This document shows, one piece after another, positions 49,072 through 58,218 of a stretch of 64,000 nt of DNA. Source of the DNA: Flammeovirga pectinis (GTDB taxonomy: Bacteria > Bacteroidota > Bacteroidia > Cytophagales > Flammeovirgaceae); contig NZ_CP034562.1 in the NCBI RefSeq assembly GCF_003970675.1, positions 1,426,001 through 1,490,000 on the forward strand, written 5' to 3'. The notes beneath the pieces are model-generated. The model was given only the letters and a program-made list of their open reading frames with translations. It was not told the origin of the DNA and did not search any database. Numbering within the stretch: the stretch's first letter is position 1; every line of letters starts with the position of its first letter. Both the position numbers and the translations under genes were made by a program.

Positions 49072-49734
49072 ATGATCACAATTGCAGAAGCTGTAGAAGA
49101 AATTGTACGTAAATCTCCTTTCCTGGAAGAGGCTATTGTAGACGGAATAGTTAATTATACAGGTTTAGCAAGGCAAATAATGCCAGAGGTTGAAGATAAA
49201 TTAATGAAAGACGTTCAAATTGGTGGTGTAGTAATGGCCATTCAACGCTTACGTCCTAAATTATCAAAATTAGATATTGAACACGAAGTTTTAAATTACC
49301 TCAAGAAAATGGGGGAAATAATTGTACGTTCAGACTTGGTAGATTACACTTTTAAGAACTCTCCAACATTATTAGGAAAACAACAAGAGCTTTTAAAAGT
49401 TATACAAGGTGAAAAAGATGTTTTTCAAGCTTCGTCAAAAGGAGTTTATGAAACTAATTTGGTAACAAGTAAAAAAATGATGGATCAGTTGATTTCAATT
49501 TTTGCTGGTGAAGATATCATTAGTAAAAAAGAAAATCTAGCATCATTAACTATGCGTTTACCACAAGACAATACATCTGTTCCAGGTATCTATTATTATT
49601 TATTGAAAAAGATTGCTTGGGAGGGTATAAATATTGTAGAGGTAATTTCAACAACCAATGAGTTTACATTGATTTTAGCTAAGAAAGATGTAAATAGAAC
49701 ATTCGGATTATTACATAACCTAGTAAATGATTAA
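49072..49734 (+). CDS. ACT-domain protein related to aspartate kinase C-terminus
   Basis: 220 residues, no membrane segment. The C-terminal 80 residues look like an ACT fold (LASLTMRLPQDNTSVPGIYYYLLKKIAWEGINIVEVIS, then FTLILAKKDVNRTFGLLHNL), similar to the paired ACT units of aspartate kinases. The N-terminal 140 residues are helical and do not match a kinase. It is often annotated as aspartate kinase-like in Bacteroidetes, but it has no kinase motif. Its divergent position from dapA is consistent with a regulatory role in lysine synthesis, although unproven. The msr gene follows after 8 bases. Confidence 0.72.
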   Translation: MITIAEAVEEIVRKSPFLEEAIVDGIVNYTGLARQIMPEVEDKLMKDVQIGGVVMAIQRLRPKLSKLDIEHEVLNYLKKMGEIIVRSDLVDYTFKNSPTLLGKQQELLKVIQGEKDVFQASSKGVYETNLVTSKKMMDQLISIFAGEDIISKKENLASLTMRLPQDNTSVPGIYYYLLKKIAWEGINIVEVISTTNEFTLILAKKDVNRTFGLLHNLVND

Positions 49735-49742
49735 CAATAGCT

Positions 49743-50591
49743 ATGAAAAAATTAACTCCATTTGAAGAATGGGTAATTCTCAATAAAGGAACCGAACGAC
49801 CTTTTACAGGCAAATACAATCGACATGATGAGCCAGGCACATATATATGTAAAAAATGCTCATCACCTTTATATAAGTCTGAAGATAAATTTGATTCAGG
49901 TTGTGGATGGCCAAGTTTTGACGATGAAGTTGAGGGTGCGATTAAAAAAGTGACTGATCAAGATGGACAAAGAACAGAAATAATTTGTAGTTCTTGTGAT
50001 GCACATTTGGGTCATGTATTCCAAAATGAAAACTTAACACCAAAGAATGTTAGGCATTGTGTTAATTCTATTTCTCTTGATTTTGAAGGAATTAAAGCAG
50101 TAAGTCCGAAGGTTGCTATTTTTGCATCAGGATGTTTTTGGGGTACGCAATATTACTTTTTGAGAACAAAAGGAGTAATTTCTAGTACAGTTGGTTATAT
50201 AGGAGGTACAAAAGAGCACCCTACTTATGAAGAAATTTGTACTGGAGAAACAGGTCATGCAGAGGCTGTAAAAGTTGTCTATGATTCTGATAGAATAGGT
50301 TACGATTATTTAGCAAAACTATTCTTTGAAACACATGACCCTACTCAAATAAATAAGCAAGGACCTGATATTGGAACACAATATAGATCTGAAATATTTT
50401 ATTTTGATGATGAACAGAAGGAAAAAGCACAAGTTTTAATTGCTCAACTTAAGGCACAAGGGTTAGCTGTTGCAACTTCTTTAACTGATGCAGCTGACTT
50501 GCCTTTTTGGGAAGCAGAGGAGTATCATCAGGATTATTATGAGAAAACGGCAGGGAATCCATATTGCCATATTTATACAAAACGCTTTTAA
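49743..50591 (+). CDS. msrBA: Bifunctional methionine sulfoxide reductase MsrB-MsrA fusion
   Basis: 282 residues, MsrB first (about 1-120) and MsrA second (about 122-282). MsrB: zinc cysteines Cys36/Cys39 and Cys82/Cys85, SGCGWPSFD, and the catalytic Cys106 in RHCVNSISLDF. MsrA: FASGCFWG with catalytic Cys131 and the C-terminal PYCHIYTKRF. The protein has no second resolving cysteine tail of the usual length, apart from the late Cys in PYCH. It repairs both R and S forms of oxidised methionine. Eight bases after the ACT gene, so probably the same transcript. A terminator follows at 50596-50636. Confidence 0.95.
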   Translation: MKKLTPFEEWVILNKGTERPFTGKYNRHDEPGTYICKKCSSPLYKSEDKFDSGCGWPSFDDEVEGAIKKVTDQDGQRTEIICSSCDAHLGHVFQNENLTPKNVRHCVNSISLDFEGIKAVSPKVAIFASGCFWGTQYYFLRTKGVISSTVGYIGGTKEHPTYEEICTGETGHAEAVKVVYDSDRIGYDYLAKLFFETHDPTQINKQGPDIGTQYRSEIFYFDDEQKEKAQVLIAQLKAQGLAVATSLTDAADLPFWEAEEYHQDYYEKTAGNPYCHIYTKRF

Positions 50592-50595
50592 AAGC

Positions 50596-50636
50596 AATGA
50601 GGCTACCTTTGATGAAAAGGTAGCCTCATTCTTTAT
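50596..50636 (+). terminator. Terminator after msrBA, probably bidirectional
   Basis: AATGAGGCTACCTTT and AAAGGTAGCCTCATT arms with a GATGA loop. Confidence 0.9.
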
Positions 50637-50646
50637 TAATAAAGAC

Positions 50647-52047
50647 TTAATCTTCTTTAGAATCTTCTCTATTTTTTAAATGCATTTTTTCAGCAGCACG
50701 AATTACATCAATTTCAGAAAGTGTACTTCCTTTTTCGCTACCATTATTAATGTGTTTTGGACTACCAACAATCTGTGAAGTGTAAATACTTGTGTGTCCT
50801 GAAAACATATAGGCAGTAATACAAGATACAGCAATAAAAACAGCAGCAGGAGCACCAAACAATTCAATTCCCATCATTGTACAAGCCATTGGTGTATTTG
50901 TAGCACCACTAAAAACACCAACAAATCCCATTCCAGCTAATAAAGCTACAGGTAAAGAAATGTATGTAGAAAGGTAACTTCCTAGCGTAGAACCAATGTA
51001 AAATAAAGGAGTTACTTCGCCACCTTTAAACCCTGCACCTAATGTAAAAGATGTTGTTAATGTCTTGACTAAGAAATCGTACCAATTCATTTGTGTACTA
51101 AATGATTCTACGATAGTAGGAACACCTAAACCAAAGTATTTCATGTCGTAAGATGAATAATCTAAACCATGATTATAATTGATAGCAACAATACCTAGTG
51201 CTAAAACAACACCACCAATCATTGGTCTGAATGGAGCATATTTAATTTTTGATTTAAATAAATTACCCCAAAAATGATTTGCTTTAGAAAATAGCATTCC
51301 TGTTAAGCCAAAAGCAATACCAGCAATAACACATAATGCTAAATTAGTTAATGTCATATCTGGGATAATTGGAATATCATAAACGGTGTGATGAATGCCA
51401 ATCTCATGCCCTAAAGTATGTGTTGCATAATTAGCAACTATGGCAGTAAAAAAGCTAGGAAATATTGCCTCATATCTCATTCTACCAATAACATATACTT
51501 CTAACCCGAAGATTGCACCCGCAAGTGGAGTTCCAAAAACAGATGAAAAACCAGCGGCTATACCAGTAATAATTAATATCTTCCTATCGTATTTATCTAA
51601 TTTAAAAATCTTGGTAAACTGATCCGCAATAGAACCACCCATTTGAACAGCCGTACCCTCTCGACCTGCTGACCCACCAAATAAGTGCGTTGCAATTGTA
51701 GCAATTGTTACAAGAGGAGCCATCTTTAAAGGGATTATTTTCTTAGGCCTTGTAATTTCATCAAGTAATTGATTGTTACCCTTAACAACGTCTTGACCGA
51801 AATAATAATAACTAGCACCAATTAGAAAACCACCAATAGGTAAAAGGAAGATAATCCATAAATGCATCTGACGCCAATCAGTTGCCCAACTTAGCCCTTT
51901 TAAGAATAGGGCAGAACCAATACCTGTTAAACCACCTACAAGAGTTCCAATTAAAACCCATTTGAGTATATAGAGAATTACAGGGAATTGCTCTGTTTTT
52001 TTTACCCAATTAGGTAAATCATCATTTGTATAACCTAGAAAAGCCAT
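50647..52047 (-). CDS. CLC-F type fluoride/proton antiporter
   Basis: 466 residues, about 11 hydrophobic segments, the CLC fold. Distinct from chloride CLCs: the first motif reads GNNQLLDE (residues 90-97) in place of GSGIP, and the second reads GSAGREGTAVQMGG with GREGT (128-132) in place of GREGP. Glu130 is the gating glutamate. The inner glutamate of E. coli ClC (E203) appears to be Val184. These changes define the CLC-F clade, which exports fluoride. The rest (GAGFKGGEVTPLFYIG) is conserved CLC. The short charged tail has no CBS domains. No fluoride riboswitch was visible in the 110 bases upstream. Confidence 0.88.
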   Translation of the reverse strand: MAFLGYTNDDLPNWVKKTEQFPVILYILKWVLIGTLVGGLTGIGSALFLKGLSWATDWRQMHLWIIFLLPIGGFLIGASYYYFGQDVVKGNNQLLDEITRPKKIIPLKMAPLVTIATIATHLFGGSAGREGTAVQMGGSIADQFTKIFKLDKYDRKILIITGIAAGFSSVFGTPLAGAIFGLEVYVIGRMRYEAIFPSFFTAIVANYATHTLGHEIGIHHTVYDIPIIPDMTLTNLALCVIAGIAFGLTGMLFSKANHFWGNLFKSKIKYAPFRPMIGGVVLALGIVAINYNHGLDYSSYDMKYFGLGVPTIVESFSTQMNWYDFLVKTLTTSFTLGAGFKGGEVTPLFYIGSTLGSYLSTYISLPVALLAGMGFVGVFSGATNTPMACTMMGIELFGAPAAVFIAVSCITAYMFSGHTSIYTSQIVGSPKHINNGSEKGSTLSEIDVIRAAEKMHLKNREDSKED

Positions 52048-52157
52048 ATATTTATTTTATAAAAAATTATTCTTGTCAATAAATCAATAATTGTTTAATA
52101 TTGAACGAATTAAAAAGTTTTATCAGCTCAATTATTGATATTTATTATATAAAAACT

Positions 52158-54683
52158 GTGAGATTTCAATTTATATTAAAGCATTCTGTTAGAGACTTAA
52201 AAAAAAGTCTTGACAAAATTATTCCTTTTATACTATCTATTGTAGTAGGAGTTGCAAGTTTAGTTGCCATGACTACATTTTCAGAAAATGTTAATCAGGA
52301 TCTAAATAAACAAGCAAAAGAACTTTTGGGTGCTGATCTTGAGTTAAGGTCATCACACGAACTTAAAGATAGTGTACTTCACCTCTTTTCAAATCAGCAA
52401 TCTAATTTAGTAAAACAATTCAATTTTGCCTCAATGGCTTTTTCAAAATCTACAGAAAAAAGTAGATTAGTTGATTTAAGGGCCTTAGAGTTGGGTTATC
52501 CATATTATGGGAGTTTAGAAGTATATCCTAACTCTTCATGGAAAAAATGGCAAAATCAAGAGAGAATAGTATTTGTGGATAGTGTTGTTCTCTATCAATT
52601 AGAGGCGTCTATTGGAGATAGTTTAAGGTTTGGAGCAGCTAATTTTGAAATTGCAGGAACTATTAAAAAAGGGATTGGACAAAGTGCTGTAATGGCCGCT
52701 ACAGTTCCTATTGTGTATTTTCCATTTAAATATTTAGATGAGACTAAACTGATTCAGAAAGGAAGCAGAGTAAATTATAGATATTTTTATGCTTTTAATG
52801 ATACTTTAAATGTTCAACAATTAGTAGATAGCAATCAAGAAGTAATTGATGAAAAGGGGATAAGAGTAGCTACAATTGAAAATAATACGGCAAGAATTGG
52901 TCGCTTTTTTAATGATATTGATGCATTCTTAAAGTTGATCACTTTTATTTCACTCTTACTAGGTTGTATTGGTGTTAGCAGTGGTATTTTTATTTACATC
53001 AAAGGAAAACTTAAATCTGTTGCTATTTATAGATGTTTAGGAGCAACAACAGGCGAAACGTTTTTTATTTACTTTCTACAAGTACTTTTTCTCGGTCTTG
53101 TAGGTGGGATTTTAGGAGCATTTATTGGTACAGTTGCCCAATTGGCTTTTCCTGTTTTATTTTCGGATTTATTGATGGTCTCTATTAGTAATAATTTTTC
53201 TTTTACGGCTATATTTTTTGGTGTTTTTCTCAGCATTTTTGTCTCGGTATTATTTGGATGGTATCCATTGCTACAAGTTTTGGGAGTGGCACCAATATAT
53301 GTTTTGAGATCAATTTCTTCGCTAGATATTAAATCAAATAAAATAATTAAAGCACTACTAATTATTTCAGTAAGTCTTTTTGTAATATTATTTTCTTATT
53401 GGCTTTTAGATGACTTTATAAAATCACTTTATTTCTTTCTATCAATATTTTGTGTGATAATTGTTTTAGCCTTGCTATCAATTTTATTAATTAAAATAAT
53501 AAAGGGAATCGATTTAACTGGTTATAGCTTTAGTTTAAAATATGGTATATCTCAATTATTCAGGCCAAATAATCAAACCTTATTATTGGGCGTTACAATT
53601 GGTCTTGGTGTTTTTCTTATTATCTGTTTAGTATCAATTCGCTCAATTTTGATTGAAAAAGTTACAGACGTTGGGGGAGAGGGTGATGCAAATTTAGTAT
53701 TATATGATGTCCAAAAATCTCAAGTATTGTCTTTAACAGGCTTACTACAAAAAGAAAATATCGAAATAGAGCAAAACGCACCAATTGTAACGATGTCTTT
53801 AAAAACGGTGAATGGTAATACGAAAAAGCAGGTTATGCAAGATTCGACTATACTGTTAAAAAGATATGTATTTGATAGAGAATATAGAGTAACATATAGA
53901 TCATCTTTAAAAGAAAATGAAAAGACTGTTGAAGGCGAATGGGTAGGAAATTCGTCTATTAATGAGATGATACCTATATCAGTATCAGAAAACTATCTTA
54001 AATCTTCTGGCTTAGCTTATGGAGATACAGTTCTATTTAATGTACAAGGCTTTGATTTAATAACAAAAATTGCTCATGTAAGAGCAGTTGACTTTGCTAG
54101 AATGGAAGCAAATTTTGTTGTATTATTTCCTGCTGGAGTTTTAGAAGCTGCACCAAGTTTTCATGTGTTTGCAATTAAGGTGAAGGGGAAAGACAATATA
54201 GCAGCAATACAAAATAAAGTTGTCGCTAAATACCCTAATGTTTCAAGTATAGATTTAAGCTTAATTTTTGCCTCTTTAAATGATATCTTAGATCAGGTGT
54301 CTTTTGTATTTAAATGGCTTGGTGGAATATGTATTTTTACTGGTTTCCTTGTATTATGGAGTTCAATGTCTATAGGTAAATATCAGCGAAAAAAAGAAGC
54401 TGGAGTTTTAAGAGCATTGGGTGCAAAAAGAAAACATCTAGTAAGAATAACTTTTATAGAATATTTCTCTATCGGTACACTATCAACACTCACAGGTCTA
54501 CTTTTAGGCTGGTTAGGCTCTTGGGCACTTGCCTATTTTGTATTTGATATCCCCTTCTTTATTGCAATTAAAGAAAGTTTTGTATTATCTATAATAATTA
54601 TAGGTATGACGGTAAGTATTGGCGTACTCTTTATGAGGTCACTCTCTAAAGTACCAGCTATTAATGTATTAAAAGAAGACTAA
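52158..54683 (+). CDS. FtsX-like ABC permease, two-repeat type (YbbP-like)
   Basis: About 841 residues from a GTG at 52158, with the frame open 19 codons upstream to a TTG at 52101; no ATG is available in this stretch. It matches the layout of E. coli YbbP: a short cytosolic start, TM1 (FILSIVVGVASLVAM), a large periplasmic domain (about 35-255; ELLGADLELRSSHEL), a three-helix FtsX unit (FISLLLGCIGVSSGIFIYIKGK), four further helices, a second periplasmic domain, and a last FtsX unit (GFLVLWSSMSIGKYQ, LRALGAKRKHLVRI). It would need an ATPase (YbbA-like), which is not adjacent. Likely role: lipoprotein, peptide or envelope-stress export. Length is normal. Confidence 0.85.
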   Translation: MRFQFILKHSVRDLKKSLDKIIPFILSIVVGVASLVAMTTFSENVNQDLNKQAKELLGADLELRSSHELKDSVLHLFSNQQSNLVKQFNFASMAFSKSTEKSRLVDLRALELGYPYYGSLEVYPNSSWKKWQNQERIVFVDSVVLYQLEASIGDSLRFGAANFEIAGTIKKGIGQSAVMAATVPIVYFPFKYLDETKLIQKGSRVNYRYFYAFNDTLNVQQLVDSNQEVIDEKGIRVATIENNTARIGRFFNDIDAFLKLITFISLLLGCIGVSSGIFIYIKGKLKSVAIYRCLGATTGETFFIYFLQVLFLGLVGGILGAFIGTVAQLAFPVLFSDLLMVSISNNFSFTAIFFGVFLSIFVSVLFGWYPLLQVLGVAPIYVLRSISSLDIKSNKIIKALLIISVSLFVILFSYWLLDDFIKSLYFFLSIFCVIIVLALLSILLIKIIKGIDLTGYSFSLKYGISQLFRPNNQTLLLGVTIGLGVFLIICLVSIRSILIEKVTDVGGEGDANLVLYDVQKSQVLSLTGLLQKENIEIEQNAPIVTMSLKTVNGNTKKQVMQDSTILLKRYVFDREYRVTYRSSLKENEKTVEGEWVGNSSINEMIPISVSENYLKSSGLAYGDTVLFNVQGFDLITKIAHVRAVDFARMEANFVVLFPAGVLEAAPSFHVFAIKVKGKDNIAAIQNKVVAKYPNVSSIDLSLIFASLNDILDQVSFVFKWLGGICIFTGFLVLWSSMSIGKYQRKKEAGVLRALGAKRKHLVRITFIEYFSIGTLSTLTGLLLGWLGSWALAYFVFDIPFFIAIKESFVLSIIIIGMTVSIGVLFMRSLSKVPAINVLKED

Positions 54684-54842
54684 CTATTTTGTAATAGTTA
54701 AGGTGTCAATATTGTTATGTAATTGAATTGCTCCAAGTTTAGATTCGTTGTTTTTTTTCACTTTATCCTTAGCTGACATGAAGTGATGGGCTCCAACACA
54801 AAAAAATAACCCGATAAAAAAGAAAAGTAATTTTGCTTTCAT
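54684..54842 (-). CDS. Small exported or membrane-anchored protein (52 aa)
   Basis: A 52-residue frame starting at the ATG at 54842. It opens MKAKLLFFFIGLFFCVGAHH, a hydrophobic segment that reads as a signal or membrane anchor, then a short basic and polar tail ending NIDTLTITK. The stop lies next to that of the FtsX-like gene, with no spare bases, and no frame of this size is expected by chance with such a clean signal sequence. Function unknown. It is too short to be recognised by most gene callers. Confidence 0.5.
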   Translation of the reverse strand: MKAKLLFFFIGLFFCVGAHHFMSAKDKVKKNNESKLGAIQLHNNIDTLTITK

Positions 54843-54942
54843 CTATTATGTTAATTATTAGCGGAATGTTTGTACACGATTAATGTTGTAGCGCAATTTA
54901 TGTTTTTTTATCAAAAATTTAAATTTTCAAACATCGAATACG

Positions 54943-54990
54943 AAAAAACCTCTTTTAAAATGTATTAAATACATGTAAAAGAGGTTTTTA
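54943..54990 (-). terminator. Terminator downstream of proline dehydrogenase
   Basis: AAAAACCTCTTTTA and TAAAAGAGGTTTTT arms with a further ATGTATT/AATACAT stem inside. Confidence 0.88.
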
Positions 54991-55008
54991 AGTGATCAAA
55001 GTCACTAT

Positions 55009-56193
55009 TTATTTTTCAGAATTACGTCTTTTTATCTCAGTTGATACGAGTGTTAATTCTCTACTAGCTTGTCCGGCAACAGATGTATTTTCTTCAGCTC
55101 TTCTAAATAAATATGGTAAAGCTTCTTTTACAGGGCCGTAAGGAAGATACTTAGCAACATTATAACCTGCTTTTGATAAGTTGAATGATATGTGATCACT
55201 CATTCCGAAAAGCTGAGCAAAAAAGAAATTTACATTATTATCTGCAACTCCATATTTATTCATTAATTCGACGAGTAATTTATTGCTTTTTTCATTGTGT
55301 GAACCTGCACATAGTGCAAAACCAGTATTGTTTTCCAGAATAAATGAAATGGCAGCATTATAATCTCTATCTGTAGCTTCTTTTGTAACTTGGATAGGGT
55401 TAGGGTAGTTCATCTTTAGAGCTCTTTCCCCTTCTTTCTCCATATAAGCTCCTCTAACAAGCTTTACACCTAATATAAAACCTTCTTCTTGAGCTTTATC
55501 AAAATCACTTTTTAATTGTTCAAATTTGCTTTTTAAATACATTTGATACGTATTGTAAACAATAGCAGTTTCTCTATTGTACAAGCGCATCATATCGTAG
55601 GCTAATTGATCTACAGGGCCTTGAAGCCATGTTTCTTCCGCATCAATAAAAATTCTGACATTATGCTCATAAGCAGTTTTGCAGAGATTTTTAACTCTAC
55701 TTACTACTTTACTCCATTGAAGTTCATCATCTCCACTAAGAATTTCACCAGCGTGAACTTTTTCAAGTAAATCGACAGCAGCAATACCTGTTAATTTAAA
55801 AACAGAAAAAGGAACATTTTCATCTTGGGCAGATTTTATGATTGTTTTAATGATTTCTGCTTCGGTTTTATCAAAGCTTTTATCATTTTGTGCACCTTCT
55901 ACAGAATAATCTAATATTGAACCAATTCGATAGCTTCCTAATTTATTAATAGTTTCTGAGCTATCCTCAATATTTTCTCCACCACAAAACTGTTTAAACA
56001 GAGTCATTTTCACTACGGTTTTTATCGGTAACCTAAGTGTAAAAGCCATGTTTAAAAGAGAAGTGCCAAATTTCACAAGACCTGGAGAATGCATCATGGT
56101 AAACAATGCATAAGTTTGCTTTAGTTCTGCATTATTTCTCCATGCAAAAGCCGTTTGTGTGTTTTCGAAATTTACTGTAGATGTGTCCACCAT
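55009..56193 (-). CDS. Proline dehydrogenase
   Basis: 394 residues, the standalone ProDH barrel (not the bifunctional PutA). Family features: FSVFKLTGIAA, RIFIDAEETWLQ, the FAD/substrate stretch LGVKLVRGAYMEKE (usually VRGAYxxxE), LCAGSHNEKS and the C-terminal LPYLFRRAEENTS, where the paired Arg residues bind the carboxylate of proline. It oxidises proline to pyrroline-5-carboxylate with FAD, feeding electrons to the quinone pool. The partner dehydrogenase for glutamate semialdehyde is not adjacent. Promoter not obvious. About 250 bases separate it from the divergent nitroreductase gene. Confidence 0.93.
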   Translation of the reverse strand: MVDTSTVNFENTQTAFAWRNNAELKQTYALFTMMHSPGLVKFGTSLLNMAFTLRLPIKTVVKMTLFKQFCGGENIEDSSETINKLGSYRIGSILDYSVEGAQNDKSFDKTEAEIIKTIIKSAQDENVPFSVFKLTGIAAVDLLEKVHAGEILSGDDELQWSKVVSRVKNLCKTAYEHNVRIFIDAEETWLQGPVDQLAYDMMRLYNRETAIVYNTYQMYLKSKFEQLKSDFDKAQEEGFILGVKLVRGAYMEKEGERALKMNYPNPIQVTKEATDRDYNAAISFILENNTGFALCAGSHNEKSNKLLVELMNKYGVADNNVNFFFAQLFGMSDHISFNLSKAGYNVAKYLPYGPVKEALPYLFRRAEENTSVAGQASRELTLVSTEIKRRNSEK

Positions 56194-56441
56194 AGTTTTA
56201 CGTTTTAATTGCGTTCATAATATGATTAGTATATTTGATAATAATTTTTTTATCAAATGAAAAGTGTGTGTATGTTGGGAAAACAGTGTAAAGAACTCCC
56301 TTTTTGTTTGTATGATTATATTATGTGTATAATTGACACAAAAGTAATATTAGGAATTCATTTTTCTTAGTTTTTTAGACTAAAAAATGAAAAATTATAG
56401 GTTATTTTAGGTAAATAATTATTAATAGTAAAAACAGTATT

Positions 56442-56921
56442 ATGACAAGTGAAATTTCAGCAATAATAAAGGAGAGAAGATCGTTTTATCCGCATGAATT
56501 TATTAAAGGAGAAATTCCGAAAAAAGATATAGATAGTATACTTGAGAATGCAAATTGGGCTCCTAACCATGGGATGACAGAACCTTGGAGGTTTTTTGTG
56601 TTTTCAGGTAAAGGTTTACAATCATCTCATGTGATTGCCATAATTATGCAAAGAGGTAATAATAAAAAGATTCCTGTGCTAGAAGAAGTAGAAGCAGTTG
56701 CTTGTGCAGTACAGAACATGGCACTTACAGTCACTGATTTAGGTTACGGTGCGTATTGGAGTACAGGTGGAATGGTAAAGTTTAAGGAGGCAAAAGAATT
56801 TTTTGGTTTGAGAGAAGAAGATCAACTTTTAGGACTCTTTTATATTGGTAAAGTGGTAACTACAAAAAAAGATAGTAAAAGGGGAGCTATTACTGATAAA
56901 GTAACTTGGGTGAATGAATGA
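56442..56921 (+). CDS. Nitroreductase family protein
   Basis: 159 residues, short for the family (usually 180-220). It has the FMN-binding opening IKERRSFYPHEF (Arg-rich), ANWAPNHGMTEPWRFFVF, AVACAVQNMALTVTDLGYGAYWSTGG and LGLFYIGKV, the standard nitroreductase pattern. It is probably an NAD(P)H-dependent flavin reductase acting on nitro groups or quinones; substrate not inferable. It stands alone, divergent from proline dehydrogenase and about 100 bases before trxA. The shortness falls in the middle and at the C-terminal dimer swap region. Confidence 0.9.
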   Translation: MTSEISAIIKERRSFYPHEFIKGEIPKKDIDSILENANWAPNHGMTEPWRFFVFSGKGLQSSHVIAIIMQRGNNKKIPVLEEVEAVACAVQNMALTVTDLGYGAYWSTGGMVKFKEAKEFFGLREEDQLLGLFYIGKVVTTKKDSKRGAITDKVTWVNE

Positions 56922-57024
56922 AATTTTACTACATTTGTGCAACCAAATAAATTTACCTTCGTTATACCTGTTATAACTGAAAGTATGATAATTTGTTCAT
57001 ATGAACTCGATTAATTAAATTACT

Positions 57025-57345
57025 ATGGGAAAAGCAGTAGAAATCACAGATGCTAACTTCGAAGAAGTAGTATTAAAATCAGATAAACCAGTATTAGTAG
57101 ACTTTTGGGCGACTTGGTGTGGACCTTGTCTTATGATGGCGCCAGTTATCGATGAATTAGCAGTTGAATTAACAGATGCTGTTATCGGTAAATTAGACGT
57201 TGATGCAAACCCTCAATCTGCAGCTAAATTTGGTATCCGTTCTATTCCAACAATGTTGGTATTCAAAAACGGAGAAGCAGTTGACAAAATTATTGGAGCA
57301 GTAGCTAAAAATGAGTTAGAAGCTAAAGTTTCTGCTCAGTTATAG
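57025..57345 (+). CDS. trxA: Thioredoxin
   Basis: 106 residues, classic thioredoxin: VDFWATWCGPCLMMAP with the redox pair Cys32 and Cys35, cis-proline in RSIPTMLVFKNGE, and the FGIRSIPT strand. It reduces disulfides and would supply electrons for the MsrBA reductase, peroxidase and arsenate-reductase-like genes in this window. Residue 36 is Leu instead of the usual Arg/Lys of the WCGPCK motif, a mild variation. The start ATG at 57025 has an AT-rich upstream with an imperfect TATGATAATTTG box. It ends in a strong bidirectional terminator. Confidence 0.95.
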   Translation: MGKAVEITDANFEEVVLKSDKPVLVDFWATWCGPCLMMAPVIDELAVELTDAVIGKLDVDANPQSAAKFGIRSIPTMLVFKNGEAVDKIIGAVAKNELEAKVSAQL

Positions 57346-57361
57346 AAATCTGTAACATCAC

Positions 57362-57400
57362 AAAAAAACACCCACCTTTTAAAAAAGTGGGTGTTTTTTT
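57362..57400. terminator. Bidirectional terminator
   Basis: AAAAAACACCCAC and GTGGGTGTTTTTT arms between convergent genes. Confidence 0.92.
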
Positions 57401-57412
57401 ATGTGTTTAATT

Positions 57413-58045
57413 TTAATTAAACGTTGTAGGTAACTCGGAACATTCTTTTATTGAACCAGTAGACTGATATAGATTTGGTAAATTTCCATAACCTGGGTCT
57501 GTTGCAGGAATTGAGAAACCAGGATCAATTAAACCAAACATAAATGCAAATACACTTGCAGTAGAAATATAATATTTCCCTTGACTAGCATCCCATACAA
57601 CAAAATTTGTTATTGAAGCATCTTTAGAAGTCGTTCCTAGGCCATAATCAGGATCAGGCTTAAAATCAGTACAACTAGCCGCGATACTATTAGCTTTTAA
57701 ATTCTGTGTATAGGTTGAACCTGTATTGGCTACAATTGAATATTTATAATCGTCACTTTTATTTACCTCAGATAGATTAAGTGTTACATCGTAAACATAA
57801 GAATCTACTCCAGTAGCTGCAACTGTTGGTACAACTTGAGCAACTAAACGGAGTGTTTCCTTTTGATGATCAAAACTAAACTGGTAAGATTCAACACTTC
57901 CTGCACTACCTAGTTCAAATTCTTTATCTGTATAGAAATAGATAGGATTAGAATCTTGAAGAGAAGGGTCATCATCATCATCTTTACAAGAAAAACATAA
58001 GACAGTTAGTCCTATAAGTAAGGACAGTTTCCAAAGTACTTTCAT
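57413..58045 (-). CDS. Hypothetical lipoprotein with Asp-rich start
   Basis: 210 residues; lipobox CFSC with the lipidated Cys near residue 20, followed by KDDDDDPS, the charged linker typical of surface-exposed Bacteroidetes lipoproteins. The mature part has beta-rich, Thr/Ser-rich segments (LRLVAQVVPTVAATG, YSIVANTGSTYTQNL) and several Cys (ASCTDF, KECSEL). Family not recognised. It stands between two terminators, thus monocistronic, and converges with trxA. Presumably sits in the outer membrane facing out or into the periplasm. Confidence 0.75.
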   Translation of the reverse strand: MKVLWKLSLLIGLTVLCFSCKDDDDDPSLQDSNPIYFYTDKEFELGSAGSVESYQFSFDHQKETLRLVAQVVPTVAATGVDSYVYDVTLNLSEVNKSDDYKYSIVANTGSTYTQNLKANSIAASCTDFKPDPDYGLGTTSKDASITNFVVWDASQGKYYISTASVFAFMFGLIDPGFSIPATDPGYGNLPNLYQSTGSIKECSELPTTFN

Positions 58046-58158
58046 AATACGTTAAGTAATGGGTTAAGTAATAGGTTTAAAATTATTATATAATAAATTA
58101 GTAATAACTTACGTAAGATCAAAGGTGTATAGTGTTAATGGAATGATTTTTTATAAAA

Positions 58159-58196
58159 AAAAGACCTCTTATTAGATTAATAATAAGAGGTCTTAA
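58159..58196 (-). terminator. Terminator after yebC
   Basis: AAGACCTCTTATTA and TAATAAGAGGTCTT arms with an A run on the left, giving T's on the minus strand. Confidence 0.9.
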
Positions 58197-58218
58197 TAAA
58201 AGTATATAGTAGAAATAA

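Noticed and set aside
50560-52100. Fluoride riboswitch upstream of the CLC-F gene
   Set aside because: The short AT-rich gap upstream of the start at 52047 has no GGCGAUGG-like core or pseudoknot blocks.
52101-52157. TTG at 52101 as the start of the FtsX-like gene
   Set aside because: It adds 19 polar residues not seen in YbbP-type proteins; the GTG at 52158 gives the expected short cytosolic start. Neither can be proved from the sequence.
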